Assembly (NCBI RefSeq): GCF_021533215.1
Contig: NZ_JAJNKA010000007.1
Location: 1 to 64,000 of the forward strand
Direction of reading: 5' to 3'
Length of the DNA stretch: 64,000 nt
From: Portibacter lacus
Lineage (GTDB): Bacteria > Bacteroidota > Bacteroidia > Chitinophagales > Saprospiraceae
The notes below the pieces were generated by a model. That model was not told where the DNA came from and did no database searches. It saw only the letters and a program-made list of their open reading frames with translations. Positions within the stretch are counted from its first letter, which is position 1, and each line of letters opens with the position of its first letter. Of the stretch, positions 37,812 through 47,470 are shown piece after piece. Both the position numbers and the translations under genes were made by a program.

Positions 37812-38777
37812 TCAGGTTAGGAATATTTTATTACCGGTAGGATCTTTTAACCAATATCCATCGTCTTGCTTGTCAAATTCCGTAAGATGCGCTATAGATT
37901 TATCAAGTCTATCACGATCTTTAAATTCAATTTGGTAAAATCTTAGGCCTGCACTATCAGCAGGAGCGATTGGTCTATTCTGACCATGCCATGAATTCAT
38001 GACGATACGATGTTGGTAATCTCCTCCAGCGCCCAGGTCTGCGTACATGAATTGCGGATAATGGTTGAATTGAATAAATCCTAATCGAAGGTAGAAAGCA
38101 TTGGATTGCTGCACATTATTCGCATAGAGATGAATATGGCCTATGTAGGATCCATCAGATATGGATTCTGGTAAAACGTCATTTTCCAACCCACTTAATA
38201 TTTCGGAAACATCAAGTCTTTCAGATGCAGAGCGAATAATTCCATCACTGCCTTCTATTCTAAGTCCTCTGTCACTCACTACCCTTTTAAAGCGTTCTGG
38301 AGTTTCTAAAGTAAACTCAATGTTGATTCCATCGGGATCATCTAAATACACGGACTTAGACATGGTGTGATCCACCGGTGAGTAGGGATATTTGTGTTTA
38401 TGTAATCTCTGAATCATACTTGCGAATGCTTCGATGTTGGGCGCGTGAATAGCAAAGTGGTAGAGCCCGCTATATCCTTTTATATATGGCCTATTAGCGG
38501 ATTGGTGAACGACGACAAGTGTTTTGCTTTCTGTTCCGAATTCAGCGAGATGCTCCGAGGAGTAGCGCAACTTCATGCCGACGACTTCCGTCCAGAATAA
38601 GGTAGATTTTTGAATACTTGTATTATTCAGGTGAATTGCACCGAAAGAGGCAAATTCGCTTGACTTGTTTTTCATATTATTATTTGTGTTCATCGCATTA
38701 GCTAAGGTAGAAAATCCATCCATTGTTATAATTGTTGAGGCTGCTATAATGTTTTTTATAAATGATTTTCGTTTCAT
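37812..38777 (-). CDS. VOC-family protein, exported
   Basis: A 321-residue protein with a leader (RKSFIKNIIAASTI) that may be a Tat-type or simple signal. Two vicinal-oxygen-chelate modules follow (about 40-165 and 205-320), with metal-ligand candidates such as FGAIHLNNTS, YHFAIHAPN, DGINIEFTLE and GHIHLYANNV. The whole is like extradiol (catechol 2,3) dioxygenases or glyoxalase relatives. Its substrate is unknown; the cluster with ferredoxin, DoxX and YceI suggests a redox or stress role. It is 11 bases from the ferredoxin gene. Confidence 0.85.
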   Translation of the reverse strand: MKRKSFIKNIIAASTIITMDGFSTLANAMNTNNNMKNKSSEFASFGAIHLNNTSIQKSTLFWTEVVGMKLRYSSEHLAEFGTESKTLVVVHQSANRPYIKGYSGLYHFAIHAPNIEAFASMIQRLHKHKYPYSPVDHTMSKSVYLDDPDGINIEFTLETPERFKRVVSDRGLRIEGSDGIIRSASERLDVSEILSGLENDVLPESISDGSYIGHIHLYANNVQQSNAFYLRLGFIQFNHYPQFMYADLGAGGDYQHRIVMNSWHGQNRPIAPADSAGLRFYQIEFKDRDRLDKSIAHLTEFDKQDDGYWLKDPTGNKIFLT

Positions 38778-38788
38778 AATCTGGTGAT

Positions 38789-39091
38789 TTAAGGTATGAA
38801 TTTGCCAAGTTTGATCGCATTTTCAGGACATGCCTGAACGCATAGACCGCAAGCATGACATAATGCGGGATCTGTGAGATATGCTTTATTTTTAAAAAAG
38901 AAGGTCTTGATTTTTCCTTTTAAGTTCAATTTGGATTTATCATCATCAGTTATCGGACGCATTTCGAATACATCGTATGGACATATTGCGACACAATCTT
39001 CTTTTGCTCCGCAACTATTAAAATTGACCAAAGGCATTAATTTTCCACCTTCATCGTCACAATTACTTTTAAACTCTTTTTTGCTTGCCAT
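38789..39091 (-). CDS. Dicluster ferredoxin
   Basis: A 100-residue electron-transfer protein. The first cysteine group is C-x5-C-x3-CP (NSCGAKEDCVAICP), and the second is CxxCxxCxxxCP (CHACGLCVQACP). Seven cysteines mean one cluster may be 3Fe-4S or have an unusual ligand, as in seven-iron ferredoxins. It probably shuttles electrons for a neighbouring oxidoreductase. It shares a transcript with the VOC gene downstream (11 bases). Confidence 0.87.
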   Translation of the reverse strand: MASKKEFKSNCDDEGGKLMPLVNFNSCGAKEDCVAICPYDVFEMRPITDDDKSKLNLKGKIKTFFFKNKAYLTDPALCHACGLCVQACPENAIKLGKFIP

Positions 39092-39195
39092 TGACCTTTA
39101 TTTAGATATTAGATTACAAGTGGTAGTTTCTTTTAAGCATAATACAAATGAAACAGTTAGTGAACTATTTCATTTGTATTTGCTTAAGCATCTCA

Positions 39196-39603
39196 TTATT
39201 TAGCTTGAATAACAACTTTTTTACTTCTACCCCAAGCTACGAATATAGCAATCGCCATAAATAGGAAATTCATTCCGATGACTGAATATTCACCTTCCAT
39301 AATGTGAAAAATAGCTGCTAAAACCATAATTAGTGCTAATCCTAGGGCAGCCCATACTGTTAAGAAAGGCTTTATCCTAAGTAATGCAGGGAGTATTAAC
39401 CCTAAGCCGCCTAGCAATTCACTTACACCGATAAATCGGACTAAAGCTGCTGGAGTAGATAATACCCATGGCAAAGACTCTGCTAGAACTTCTATAGGTT
39501 GAGAGGATTTCATAACTCCCGCCATGATGAACATGATTGCGAGTAAAACTTGTGCAACCCACAGTGAAATATGAATTATTTTATTGCTGTTTTGATTTGT
39601 CAT
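39196..39603 (-). CDS. DoxX-family membrane protein
   Basis: A 135-residue protein with four hydrophobic helices and the DoxX/SURF4-like pattern (LAIMFIMAGVMKSSQP, ELLGGLGLILPALLR). Family members appear in thiosulfate-quinone or thiol-redox complexes. It ends with a basic tail, is seven bases from a small membrane protein and is part of a five-gene redox cluster (YceI to VOC). Confidence 0.88.
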   Translation of the reverse strand: MTNQNSNKIIHISLWVAQVLLAIMFIMAGVMKSSQPIEVLAESLPWVLSTPAALVRFIGVSELLGGLGLILPALLRIKPFLTVWAALGLALIMVLAAIFHIMEGEYSVIGMNFLFMAIAIFVAWGRSKKVVIQAK

Positions 39604-39609
39604 TATATA

Positions 39610-40005
39610 TTAATTTTTAATGTTAGTTGAAAAAAATGGGTAAATGCTCAGAAATGCCAATGCTGGAAAAAAGTGCATGGGTACAACTAAACCTGGGAAA
39701 AGTTCCGGAAATTCAATACTCAGTGGCAAACTCATTCCGATAGGACTAATGATGCTGGCAAATGAAGCAACAGCGATCAGGATATTTAGCCATCCTCGCC
39801 ATTTAAGTTTATTGAATTTAATTAAGGCCGCATATCCTAGTGTCATCAGCATACAGCCGATAATGCTAGCGCCTATGATAGATCCGATGTTGATTACTTG
39901 ACTATAATTAACTCCGAAAGCACCTTGGTAAATATTTAGATATATAATACCCGCAATACCTGATAGCAGTCCAGCTACTAATCCGTGAATAAGTAATTGT
40001 TTCAT
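39610..40005 (-). CDS. Small polytopic membrane protein
   Basis: A 131-residue protein with four hydrophobic segments (GLVAGLLSGIAGIIYL, IGSIIGASIIGCMLM, LNILIAVASFASIISP, MHFFPALAFLSIYPF). The family is not recognised; DUF6069-like membrane proteins look similar. It lies seven bases upstream of DoxX and 22 downstream of YceI, so it belongs to the same transcript. Confidence 0.7.
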   Translation of the reverse strand: MKQLLIHGLVAGLLSGIAGIIYLNIYQGAFGVNYSQVINIGSIIGASIIGCMLMTLGYAALIKFNKLKWRGWLNILIAVASFASIISPIGMSLPLSIEFPELFPGLVVPMHFFPALAFLSIYPFFSTNIKN

Positions 40006-40027
40006 AATACTAAATTTTTCTAAGTGA

Positions 40028-40558
40028 TTACTTGGTAACGGGTACAGCTATATCTAATTGGATTTCAGCTGGAACTTTCTTAGACATTCCTTTCATTGTG
40101 CCAATGTTAAAATCCATTCTATTGACTAAGAAACTACTTTCGAAAACATTATTATTAAAGGTGAATGGCATGGTAAATTCCTTTTGAACGCCATGCATTT
40201 CTAGTGTTCCTGTCACTTCATATCCAGAGTCTGTCTTTGTAAATTTCTCTGATGTGAAATTGATCGTAGGATATTGATCTGCATCAAACCATTTTTTGCT
40301 AACAGCGTGCTTGTTCTTCATACCGTTTCCAGTGTTTATAGAAGCGACATCTATTTTAACATCAAATTTTGCAGCTGATAAATCATTTTCATCAAATTGA
40401 ATATCACCAGTAAGTTTTGTGAAAGCACCCGTCGGATCTTTGCTACTGAATTTTATAGAAAAGTCGTCCGCTATTTTCCAAGAGACCGTGCTGCTGATTG
40501 TAAATGCAGATAGAAAGATAACAGCTGATATCATTCCTAAAAATTTAACTTTCGTCAT
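40028..40558 (-). CDS. YceI-family protein
   Basis: A 176-residue periplasmic lipocalin-like protein with a signal peptide (FLSAFTISSTVSW). Family motifs include FDENDLSAAKFDVKI, NKHAVSKKWFDADQYPTI and VTGTLEMHGVQKEFTMPFTF. YceI proteins bind isoprenoid quinones or other lipids and are often next to cytochromes or DoxX. It is first in the cluster that reads on through DoxX to VOC. The Crp/Fnr gene 90 bases upstream may control it. Confidence 0.92.
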   Translation of the reverse strand: MTKVKFLGMISAVIFLSAFTISSTVSWKIADDFSIKFSSKDPTGAFTKLTGDIQFDENDLSAAKFDVKIDVASINTGNGMKNKHAVSKKWFDADQYPTINFTSEKFTKTDSGYEVTGTLEMHGVQKEFTMPFTFNNNVFESSFLVNRMDFNIGTMKGMSKKVPAEIQLDIAVPVTK

Positions 40559-40647
40559 TTGTAAATATTTAATTGTTTATAATGACACAAAGCTACAGTC
40601 AGGAAAGCGCTTAAAAATTAAGATACCTTAAGAAATGCATGGGTAGT

Positions 40648-41166
40648 CTATTTTTTTGCGATTTTTCGTCTTAGGTCGCTTAGGTATTCAGGTGTAATTC
40701 CAATGTAGGAGGCGATCAGTTTAAGTGGAAGTCGCTGTACAAGCGTTGGGTAAGTCTCTGTAAATTCGACATAGCGTTCCTCTGCAGTAGCACTTAGTAA
40801 AGCAATTATTCGTTTATGTGTCGCAATCATATTATTGCGATATTTTTTACTCATTTCAATAAGGACATCTTTATCCAATCTAGAAAAATCTCTGTAATCC
40901 TCTTGGCCAATGAAAGAAACCTCACTATTTTCTATGGCTTCTATAAATATAACAGTGGGTTTGTTATTGGTAAAACTGTCCACATCTGAAATCAACCATC
41001 CTTCAGGGGCAAACTGAAGAATATGTTCTTTTCCCGAATTATCGATTACATAACTTTTCAAACATCCACTTTCCACTCTATAGGCATAAGTTGCAATATC
41101 TCCATGGCTTAAAAGCGTCTCTCCTTTCGCTACTTGCTTTCTCTTTCGTATTTTAATATTATCCAT
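40648..41166 (-). CDS. Crp/Fnr-family regulator
   Basis: A 172-residue protein. A cyclic-nucleotide-binding-like beta-roll (about 10-110; KGETLLSHGDIATYAYRVES, FAPEGWLISD) is followed by a helix and a short winged HTH (PLKLIASYIGITPEYLSDLR). No Fnr cysteines are seen, so it is not an iron-sulfur oxygen sensor. It lies directly upstream of YceI-DoxX, which it may control, a common arrangement in Bacteroidota. Confidence 0.87.
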   Translation of the reverse strand: MDNIKIRKRKQVAKGETLLSHGDIATYAYRVESGCLKSYVIDNSGKEHILQFAPEGWLISDVDSFTNNKPTVIFIEAIENSEVSFIGQEDYRDFSRLDKDVLIEMSKKYRNNMIATHKRIIALLSATAEERYVEFTETYPTLVQRLPLKLIASYIGITPEYLSDLRRKIAKK

Positions 41167-41269
41167 TCTTCTTTAATTCAGTTATTGCTAAAATCTAATT
41201 GATTGCGAAAAAATCAGTTTTTCATTTACAAGATATAGGTATACCATAAATTTTCTATTTCTGACCGCG

Positions 41270-42355
41270 TCATTCATTCCCATACCTGTCCCAGCGCATT
41301 TTCCAGTCTGTCATTATATCTAGTCGCCATTTCCCAATGGTCATCTGACAAGCTTCTGGAGATTTGTCCAGATCGATATAATAATTAGGGTATTTTATAC
41401 TGTCCAACGGCATAAATTGTCCTCCCCAATTTTCCATCGTTGGATCATCGACATTCCCCACTCCACCGATCACGGGTGAGATCAAATATAATAAGGAAGG
41501 ACTGTCCCCTTCTTTCAGACTGTTCTTTGGATAATTAGCTAGCGGAAACACATCACCACACTTTTCTTTAAATAGACCATTGTGATATGAGCCATGATTT
41601 CGAATATTGGCAGATGTGAATTCGGTATATGACCATTCACCTTTTTGAACTCCTGATTGATAAACGCCACGAAAAGTTTCATGGCTCCCCTTCGGTAAAG
41701 TTCCATTTTCTATCCACCATAATTCGGGATAATCGTTTTTCATAAAATTAAAAACAAAATCTCTGCTAGGAATATCGTGTAAAGTATTAGAAGATCCGAT
41801 CACATAAATTCTGATTTTATCTGCTATATCTGGTGCATCATAGAGTGCTTGTGCTGTTGTGGTTAAACTTCCCCAAACAAGGATCCAGATTGGCTTTTCT
41901 TTTGTGTATTTCCTTGCAGTTTTAATGATCCAGTTAGAACCTTCTGTAGCTCCATTAGCCACAGGTGGATGAGGAAGGTTAGCACCAGGTTTAATGATGG
42001 AAAGCAAATCTTCTTCTTGCATTAATTCTGGGAATCCCTTGTCACGTAAATGGTTGACGTCAATTCGTTTAATCCAATGATTGATGAGTTCCGTGTTTTT
42101 TATTGTATCCCAAGTATGATGATCTTTATCTGAGTTGGGAGTAGATATAATTCCTTTAATTTTTAAAATATCTGAATAGTGCACAGCTCTAAATAAGGAT
42201 TGGATATCATCTGGATCTCCGCCAAGATCTGTGTCGATGATCACGTCGTAGGTTTGGTTTTTATCTATTTTTTGATCTAAGAAAAATAGCAAAGGAAGAA
42301 GAATGATGACTCCGTAAATTTTGAAATTCTGCCAATTTTCTCTGTTTCTCTTCAT
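41270..42355 (-). CDS. Nucleoside-hydrolase-like protein (DUF1593 relative)
   Basis: A 361-residue protein with an N-terminal membrane anchor or signal (IYGVIILLPLLFFLDQ). VIIDTDLGGDPDDIQSLFRA is the canonical nucleoside-hydrolase metal motif, better conserved than in the three paralogues at 30453-34764. Other shared motifs are WILVWGSLTTTAQAL and GDSPSLLYLISPVIGG. It lacks the Ig/PKD-like tail. This is the fourth member of the family within 12 kb, separated by the GH32 and redox genes. Confidence 0.85.
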   Translation of the reverse strand: MKRNRENWQNFKIYGVIILLPLLFFLDQKIDKNQTYDVIIDTDLGGDPDDIQSLFRAVHYSDILKIKGIISTPNSDKDHHTWDTIKNTELINHWIKRIDVNHLRDKGFPELMQEEDLLSIIKPGANLPHPPVANGATEGSNWIIKTARKYTKEKPIWILVWGSLTTTAQALYDAPDIADKIRIYVIGSSNTLHDIPSRDFVFNFMKNDYPELWWIENGTLPKGSHETFRGVYQSGVQKGEWSYTEFTSANIRNHGSYHNGLFKEKCGDVFPLANYPKNSLKEGDSPSLLYLISPVIGGVGNVDDPTMENWGGQFMPLDSIKYPNYYIDLDKSPEACQMTIGKWRLDIMTDWKMRWDRYGNE

Positions 42356-42500
42356 TTTGTAAAATTTCTATTAGCTGTTTTCGATTAACTTGCGCTAGTA
42401 AAGTAATGAAAATTAATAAAAAGTGGCTGGTTGGTTATCGAGTAAAAGTTTTGTCATTACTTAATGTGCTGCAATCAGAATAATGCTGGCATCAGGAGAG

Positions 42501-43205
42501 TTAGACATTGAATCTTATTCTTCTGAGGAGTCTATCGGAGTTTTCGGAAAATTCGGTTCTGCCATGTAGGAATTTGTCATTCCTGATGATAAGTAGTTCA
42601 TTTGATTTTAGCTTAAAATTGATGGCTTTTAAGTTGAGGACTTCATCGAATTTATTCAGAAATGCTAGCTCTGAAGAGGTCAATTTCGCATAAGATTCCA
42701 TCGTGATTCGATTATAACATACGCTATATCCAGTATTTGTTTTGCTTAAAATGGGTCTCCAAATTTTTCGAAACAACCATTTCTTCTCCAATAAAAATGC
42801 AACTTCCTCTGCTGAAAATTGAGAAATAACATCATCAATGTAGACCAAAATACTATCACCTCCATTCGTCGCTGGTGTGACACATAGCATGGCTAAAGCA
42901 TTAGGAACTGCTATCAGATCCGAGCAGTCAGTATGCAGCGGGAAGTGATAATTCGAGGTGGCGTAAGAGGTAAATAGCTTATCTTTCTTGGTAACGCTGA
43001 CTTCGAAAGTAATATCACTATGCGGATTTCTGTTTTCTTCAATTGGACGACCTATTTCCCAAATGAAATTTTCAAGAATTCTATCGTCACTTGGAAAACT
43101 TTCAATGATATAAATCTCATCAGCTGAATCCTTTAATAGCAATGCAAATTGTAAAGGATCTGTGCTTTTATAGTTAAGCCTAATCAACTTTTCCTCCACC
43201 TCCAA
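42501..43205 (-). CDS. TauD/TfdA-like Fe(II)/2-oxoglutarate dioxygenase
   Basis: A 234-residue cytoplasmic oxygenase. The facial triad is HTD in FPLHTDCSDL and the distal His in NDKFLHGRTEF, and the 2-oxoglutarate-binding Arg is likely in RLLRRIRF. The whole resembles gamma-butyrobetaine- or clavaminate-synthase-like hydroxylases but is short. Its start overlaps the 3' end of the upstream small gene by 26 bases in another frame, so the two are co-translated. Its substrate is unknown and could be the small upstream protein or a metabolite. Confidence 0.83.
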   Translation of the reverse strand: MEVEEKLIRLNYKSTDPLQFALLLKDSADEIYIIESFPSDDRILENFIWEIGRPIEENRNPHSDITFEVSVTKKDKLFTSYATSNYHFPLHTDCSDLIAVPNALAMLCVTPATNGGDSILVYIDDVISQFSAEEVAFLLEKKWLFRKIWRPILSKTNTGYSVCYNRITMESYAKLTSSELAFLNKFDEVLNLKAINFKLKSNELLIIRNDKFLHGRTEFSENSDRLLRRIRFNV

Positions 43206-43482
43206 CGACTAATTTTACGGAATCTCCATCGGTAATTCCTAGGCTAGAAATGTAGTCAGAAGAATGCCTATCATATCCGCCACGTCTATTAATCTGATAG
43301 TTATAAGTAACCGTCATTGCCCTTCTATTCGGCGGAGCTCCTCCGTGGATCGTGTAGGTGTCTCGAACATTAATAGCTTCATGAAATGATCTAATTAAAT
43401 CACTTAAAAGTGCGTCATTTTCTAATGTTATTATTATTTCTCCAGCCCCAATGTCTCCTGTATAGTTTATGGTAAGTGTCAT
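43180..43482 (-). CDS. Small beta-grasp-like protein with Gly-rich tail
   Basis: A 100-residue protein I cannot assign. The predicted strand-strand-helix-strand order (TLTINYTGD, GEIIITLE, ALLSDLIRSFHEAI) and the end SSLGITDGDSVKLVVGGGGKVD resemble a ubiquitin-like (beta-grasp) fold, whose last strand often reads LGIxDGDxxxL. The tail GGGGKVD holds a glycine run three residues from the end. No E1-, JAB- or protease-like partner is present nearby, so the likeness may be structural only. It is co-translated with the dioxygenase. Confidence 0.6.
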   Translation of the reverse strand: MTLTINYTGDIGAGEIIITLENDALLSDLIRSFHEAINVRDTYTIHGGAPPNRRAMTVTYNYQINRRGGYDRHSSDYISSLGITDGDSVKLVVGGGGKVD

Positions 43483-43625
43483 CTTTTTTCTTGAAAATAT
43501 TTAATGATCTTCTATTACAAATGACAAGTTATAAGATTTTAATTAAATGCTCGGAGGGATACGAATACTTGTTCTCCATCTTCAGCCATAATCAGTAGTA
43601 TGTTTTTAAATGATAACCTTCTAAC

Positions 43626-44417
43626 CTATTGCTCACCTTCGTATTCTGTTAGTGCTTCTAGATATAGTTCGTTAAATGATTGACTTGAATAAGGATTTTG
43701 GCTGGTCACTAGATTCCTGTCCTTAACAGCGAAGTCGGCTTTAGGTAATTTTTGCTTGTACTTTATTCCCATTTTTCTCAATTGCCTAGCTATTTTTCTA
43801 TTCTCAGGTATTCCCTTCATAATAAATCGTTCGATTACAAACTCTTCAAAAGGCGAAACAGAATTTACCTTAAAACCAATATATGGATTCTTATCCTTCG
43901 GAATAGTAGAAATTAAACTAGGCGCATGGCAGATAAGTCCTGTTGGTTTCTTTTCTGAAGCAAAATACTTCAAGAGCACAGGAATATAGAGATCATGAAT
44001 TAAATCAATCATCAATCCTTGTCCACCAGGAATAACTAGGCCTGAATATTTCTCTTTTTGCTGAAAAGCTTCCTGCAGTGAAAGTGGATGATGATAGGAA
44101 GAATTTTCTTCTACAAACTCAATGGCTTCCTTTTTTAGCGTTAAGTTATTTTTCCAATAATTATCGTTTAAACTCTCATTGTCTATGGTTGCTACCACGC
44201 CGTCAGGTGTTGCGAAATCAACCGAGTATCCCGCATTTGTAACAGCATGGTAGGCTAGATAAAATTCATTAAGAAAGACTCCAGTTTGTCTTAGTTTTTT
44301 TCCCTGATTAAGTTCTAAAGTGTCAGCAGCACTCATCACGAAAAGAATACTTTTTTGTTGTGCGGAGAGAGCAGTTGCTGAGATATTTAAAATAGTTAGC
44401 ATGATCATTTGTTTCAT
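43626..44417 (-). CDS. DJ-1/PfpI-family protein, exported
   Basis: A 263-residue member of the class I glutamine amidotransferase-like superfamily. The nucleophile elbow is GLICHAPSLI, with SGLVIPGGQGLMID before it; a signal peptide (ISATALSA) suggests a periplasmic location. Relatives are glyoxalase III, chaperone or protease-like proteins; the function is not fixed. It is seven bases from RidA, with which it is co-transcribed, pointing to detoxification of reactive carbonyls or imines. Confidence 0.86.
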   Translation of the reverse strand: MKQMIMLTILNISATALSAQQKSILFVMSAADTLELNQGKKLRQTGVFLNEFYLAYHAVTNAGYSVDFATPDGVVATIDNESLNDNYWKNNLTLKKEAIEFVEENSSYHHPLSLQEAFQQKEKYSGLVIPGGQGLMIDLIHDLYIPVLLKYFASEKKPTGLICHAPSLISTIPKDKNPYIGFKVNSVSPFEEFVIERFIMKGIPENRKIARQLRKMGIKYKQKLPKADFAVKDRNLVTSQNPYSSQSFNELYLEALTEYEGEQ

Positions 44418-44424
44418 ATAGAGA

Positions 44425-44838
44425 TTATTTAGCAGCTATGATTTCTATTTCAATTAAACAGTTTGGTGTTGTAGCCATAACCGGAACAGGAATAATAGAA
44501 CTGGCAGGGAAGTTTTTGGCTTTCCACTCTTCAGCTGCAACAGCAACAAGAATTTGCTTTTTCTCTGGAGTGAAATCCGCAATATAGACTGTTTGCTTAA
44601 CCACATCATCTATGCTCAGGCCAACAGCACTTAGCGTTTCTTTAATATTAGATGCCGTGCGTCTCACTTGTTCTTCGAAATCTTCGGAAACGAGTTGGGC
44701 ATTTTCGTCTGAAGCCCATTGACCTGAAAAATAGAATAGTTCTTTATGTGCTGAGATTTTAGCAACATGAGAGAAACCGTAATTCTGTGGATTAAATAAA
44801 TTACTAGGATTGATGAAAGTGGTTTTTTCATTATTCAT
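44425..44838 (-). CDS. RidA-family imine/enamine deaminase
   Basis: A 137-residue cytoplasmic protein with the YjgF/RidA fold: SGQWASDENAQLVSEDFEEQ, VVKQTVYIADFTPEK and PASSIIPVPVMATTPNCLIE. The last segment gives the carboxylate-binding region, although the usual Arg is not evident (AxxxxIPVPVMATT), which may shift substrate choice. It removes reactive enamines made by PLP enzymes. Upstream of the DJ-1-like gene in the same transcript. Confidence 0.88.
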   Translation of the reverse strand: MNNEKTTFINPSNLFNPQNYGFSHVAKISAHKELFYFSGQWASDENAQLVSEDFEEQVRRTASNIKETLSAVGLSIDDVVKQTVYIADFTPEKKQILVAVAAEEWKAKNFPASSIIPVPVMATTPNCLIEIEIIAAK

Positions 44839-44978
44839 TACATTATGTTTTTAGTGTTTTACAATTAATCAATGTGAAGAAAGCATCTTCCTTCAGTATG
44901 ATTATCTTCTTTGTTTTTGATGATAGAACAAAGATGTTGCTTGTAAGTGTAGAAAACATTTACATATGTAAAGAAATA

Positions 44979-45554
44979 CTAGGCCTTTCTATTTTTGCTT
45001 CTAATTCTGCTGAGTTGGGTTGCAGTGATACCTAAGTAGGAAGCAATATGGTATTGCGGAATAATTTGTTCAAGATTAGGATATTCATCTTGGAAAATGG
45101 CATATCGTTTACTTGCGTCCAAGAGTACAATTTCTACTTCGCGCTTTTCTTTATCAACGAAGTATTGTTCTGATATTTTGCGGAGCAGTCTTTCCAGATC
45201 TTGATGATCATCTAGTTTATCAATGAGCGATTTATAATTCCCGACAAGCATGTTACAATCCGTTAATGCTTGCTGGTTTATCTGACTCGGCAGTTGAGAA
45301 ATCAAAGAGGAGAATCCGCCAATCATATTGTTTTCTGTAAAGAAATGCTTGTTGTATTCTTGACCGTCTTCACTTCTATAAAATGCCCTGATTACTCCAG
45401 ATGTAAGAAATCCAAATTTTTTAGCCACTCTACCCTCTTCTATAAAATATTCACCTTTTTTTAAGGTAGTTATGGAAAATATGGGTTCCAGAATTTCCCA
45501 AGTTCGTTGTTGAATTGGGGAGATGGCATTGAAAAAATGATAAAGATCTTTCAC
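44979..45554 (-). CDS. Crp/Fnr-family regulator
   Basis: A 191-residue protein with a cNMP-binding beta-roll (KKGEYFIEEGRVAKKFGFLT) and a C-terminal HTH (HIASYLGITATQLSRIRSK). No iron-sulfur cysteines are seen. It lies upstream of RidA/DJ-1 (140 bases) and may control them. It is a distant paralogue of the regulator at 40648-41166, sharing the same truncated-wing C-terminus. Confidence 0.88.
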   Translation of the reverse strand: MKDLYHFFNAISPIQQRTWEILEPIFSITTLKKGEYFIEEGRVAKKFGFLTSGVIRAFYRSEDGQEYNKHFFTENNMIGGFSSLISQLPSQINQQALTDCNMLVGNYKSLIDKLDDHQDLERLLRKISEQYFVDKEKREVEIVLLDASKRYAIFQDEYPNLEQIIPQYHIASYLGITATQLSRIRSKNRKA

Positions 45555-45625
45555 GTTATTTTATTTAAAATTCTAATTAGGTTGGATGGTCATGTCTAGA
45601 AGACTAAGTTTGGATGCATGTCAAT

Positions 45626-47311
45626 TTAAAACTTTTCTATATCCTGCAAGCCTAATTCAATTGTACTAATTTCACGCATTTCCACTTTTCTAATTTTACC
45701 AGTCACAGTCATCGGGAAATCATCGGTAAATTTAAAATATTTTGGAACTTTGAAATGTGCGATTTGACCTTTACAAAAAAGGGTTAATTCTTCGGAGGTG
45801 ATTTCGACACCATCTTTTGCTTTGATCCAAGCCATTACTTCTTCTCCATATTTGATACTCGGAACACCGATTACTTGAACGTCACTGACTTTAGGATAAG
45901 CATATAGAAATTCCTCTATTTCTCTTGGGTAAATGTTTTCCCCGCCTCTAATAATCATGTCCTTTATTCGACCTACGATGCTGATGAAGCCTTCGTCATC
46001 CATGACAGCGATATCACCAGTATGCATCCATCTCGCGGCATCAATTGCATCTTTGGTTTTATCAGGATCATTCCAATAGCCTAACATTACACTATAACCT
46101 CGTGTACACAATTCTCCAGGTACGCCTACTGGAACGAGTAAACCCGTCGTTTCATCTATGATTTTTACTTCTATGTGTGGAGAAACTTGACCGACTGTGC
46201 TTACCTGTTTCTCGAGGGAAGTGCCCATTTTAGTCTGAGTGCTTACAGGACTGGTTTCAGTCATGCCGTAAGCAATCTGTACCTCACTCATATGCATAAC
46301 AGATTGTACTTTTTTCATAACTTCTATAGGACATGGAGAACCAGCCATGATGCCAGTTCGTAGACTTTTCAAATTGAAGTTTGCAAATTCTGGATGTTCT
46401 AATTCTGATATAAACATTGTCGGTACTCCGAAAAGTGCCGTAGCTTTTTCTTGCTCAACAGTTCGCAACACGGCTAATGGTTCGAAGCCTTCGCTCGGAT
46501 ATATCATAGTCGCTCCATGCGTCATACAACCTAAATTGCCCATAACCATTCCAAAACAATGGTATAAAGGAACAGGGATTATCAATCGATCTTTAGAAGA
46601 GAAATTCATTGTTCTGGCCACGAAATACCCGTTATTCAAGATGTTGTGATGACTCAAAGTCGCACCTTTCGGATATCCAGTTGTACCACTGGTATATTGA
46701 ATATTGATCGGGTCGTCGAAGGATAGACTATTCTGCCTTTCCTTCATTTTTTCTACTTCAATTTCTGAAGACTTAGACATGAAATTATTCCAAGATAAAA
46801 AACCATGTGGCGGATGATCTGTTAATGCAACCGCCAATTTCAATGCTGGTAATTCCTTAGATTGTAAATGCCCAATCGGGCTTTTAGTTATTTCAGGTGC
46901 TAGACCTTGAATGATTTGAGTATAGAATGATGATTTAAATTTTTCTGCAAGCACAAGTAATTTGCATTCAGATTGATTGAGCGCATATTTTACTTCATGC
47001 ATTCGGTAAGATGGGTTGATATTGACCATGATAACCCCAACTTTTGCTGTTGCAAACTGAAGAACAGTCCACTCAGAACGGTTAGGCGCCCATATTCCTA
47101 CACGATCTCCTTTTTCTATTCCACAAGCCATCAGAGCTTTCGCACATTCATTAACTTGATGCAGTAAGTCCTGGTAAGTCCATCTAATGTTTTGGTGGGT
47201 AACGATTAGCGCCTCATTTTCAGGATATCGAGCTGCAATTTCATCAAATTTATCACCAATGGTTACTCCTAACAAAGGGATGGTGCTAGGACCAGAACTA
47301 TAACTTTTCAT
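45626..47311 (-). CDS. AMP-binding acyl-CoA ligase
   Basis: A 561-residue adenylate-forming enzyme that activates a fatty or aromatic acid with ATP to the acyl-CoA. Motifs: [16 protein letters not shown] (phosphate loop), YGMTETSPV (A5), [18 protein letters not shown] (A7/A8), [15 protein letters not shown] and the catalytic Lys in MTVTGKIRK. It is similar to FadD/acyl-CoA synthetases of about 540-560 residues. It stands alone, with 71 bases to the regulator downstream. Confidence 0.92.
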   Translation of the reverse strand: MKSYSSGPSTIPLLGVTIGDKFDEIAARYPENEALIVTHQNIRWTYQDLLHQVNECAKALMACGIEKGDRVGIWAPNRSEWTVLQFATAKVGVIMVNINPSYRMHEVKYALNQSECKLLVLAEKFKSSFYTQIIQGLAPEITKSPIGHLQSKELPALKLAVALTDHPPHGFLSWNNFMSKSSEIEVEKMKERQNSLSFDDPINIQYTSGTTGYPKGATLSHHNILNNGYFVARTMNFSSKDRLIIPVPLYHCFGMVMGNLGCMTHGATMIYPSEGFEPLAVLRTVEQEKATALFGVPTMFISELEHPEFANFNLKSLRTGIMAGSPCPIEVMKKVQSVMHMSEVQIAYGMTETSPVSTQTKMGTSLEKQVSTVGQVSPHIEVKIIDETTGLLVPVGVPGELCTRGYSVMLGYWNDPDKTKDAIDAARWMHTGDIAVMDDEGFISIVGRIKDMIIRGGENIYPREIEEFLYAYPKVSDVQVIGVPSIKYGEEVMAWIKAKDGVEITSEELTLFCKGQIAHFKVPKYFKFTDDFPMTVTGKIRKVEMREISTIELGLQDIEKF

Positions 47312-47470
47312 TCCTACTTAATTTAGGTCAGTTAAATTAAAGGAAAATTCTGAAAGGTTATCATTTTCGATTGCTGATCTAATATTTTCTTGGAAAGGTA
47401 GATTACTTTTTTAGTAGTTACATTGGCAATTTAAAAACTTATAATTGAAAGCTATTATCAAACATAATGC

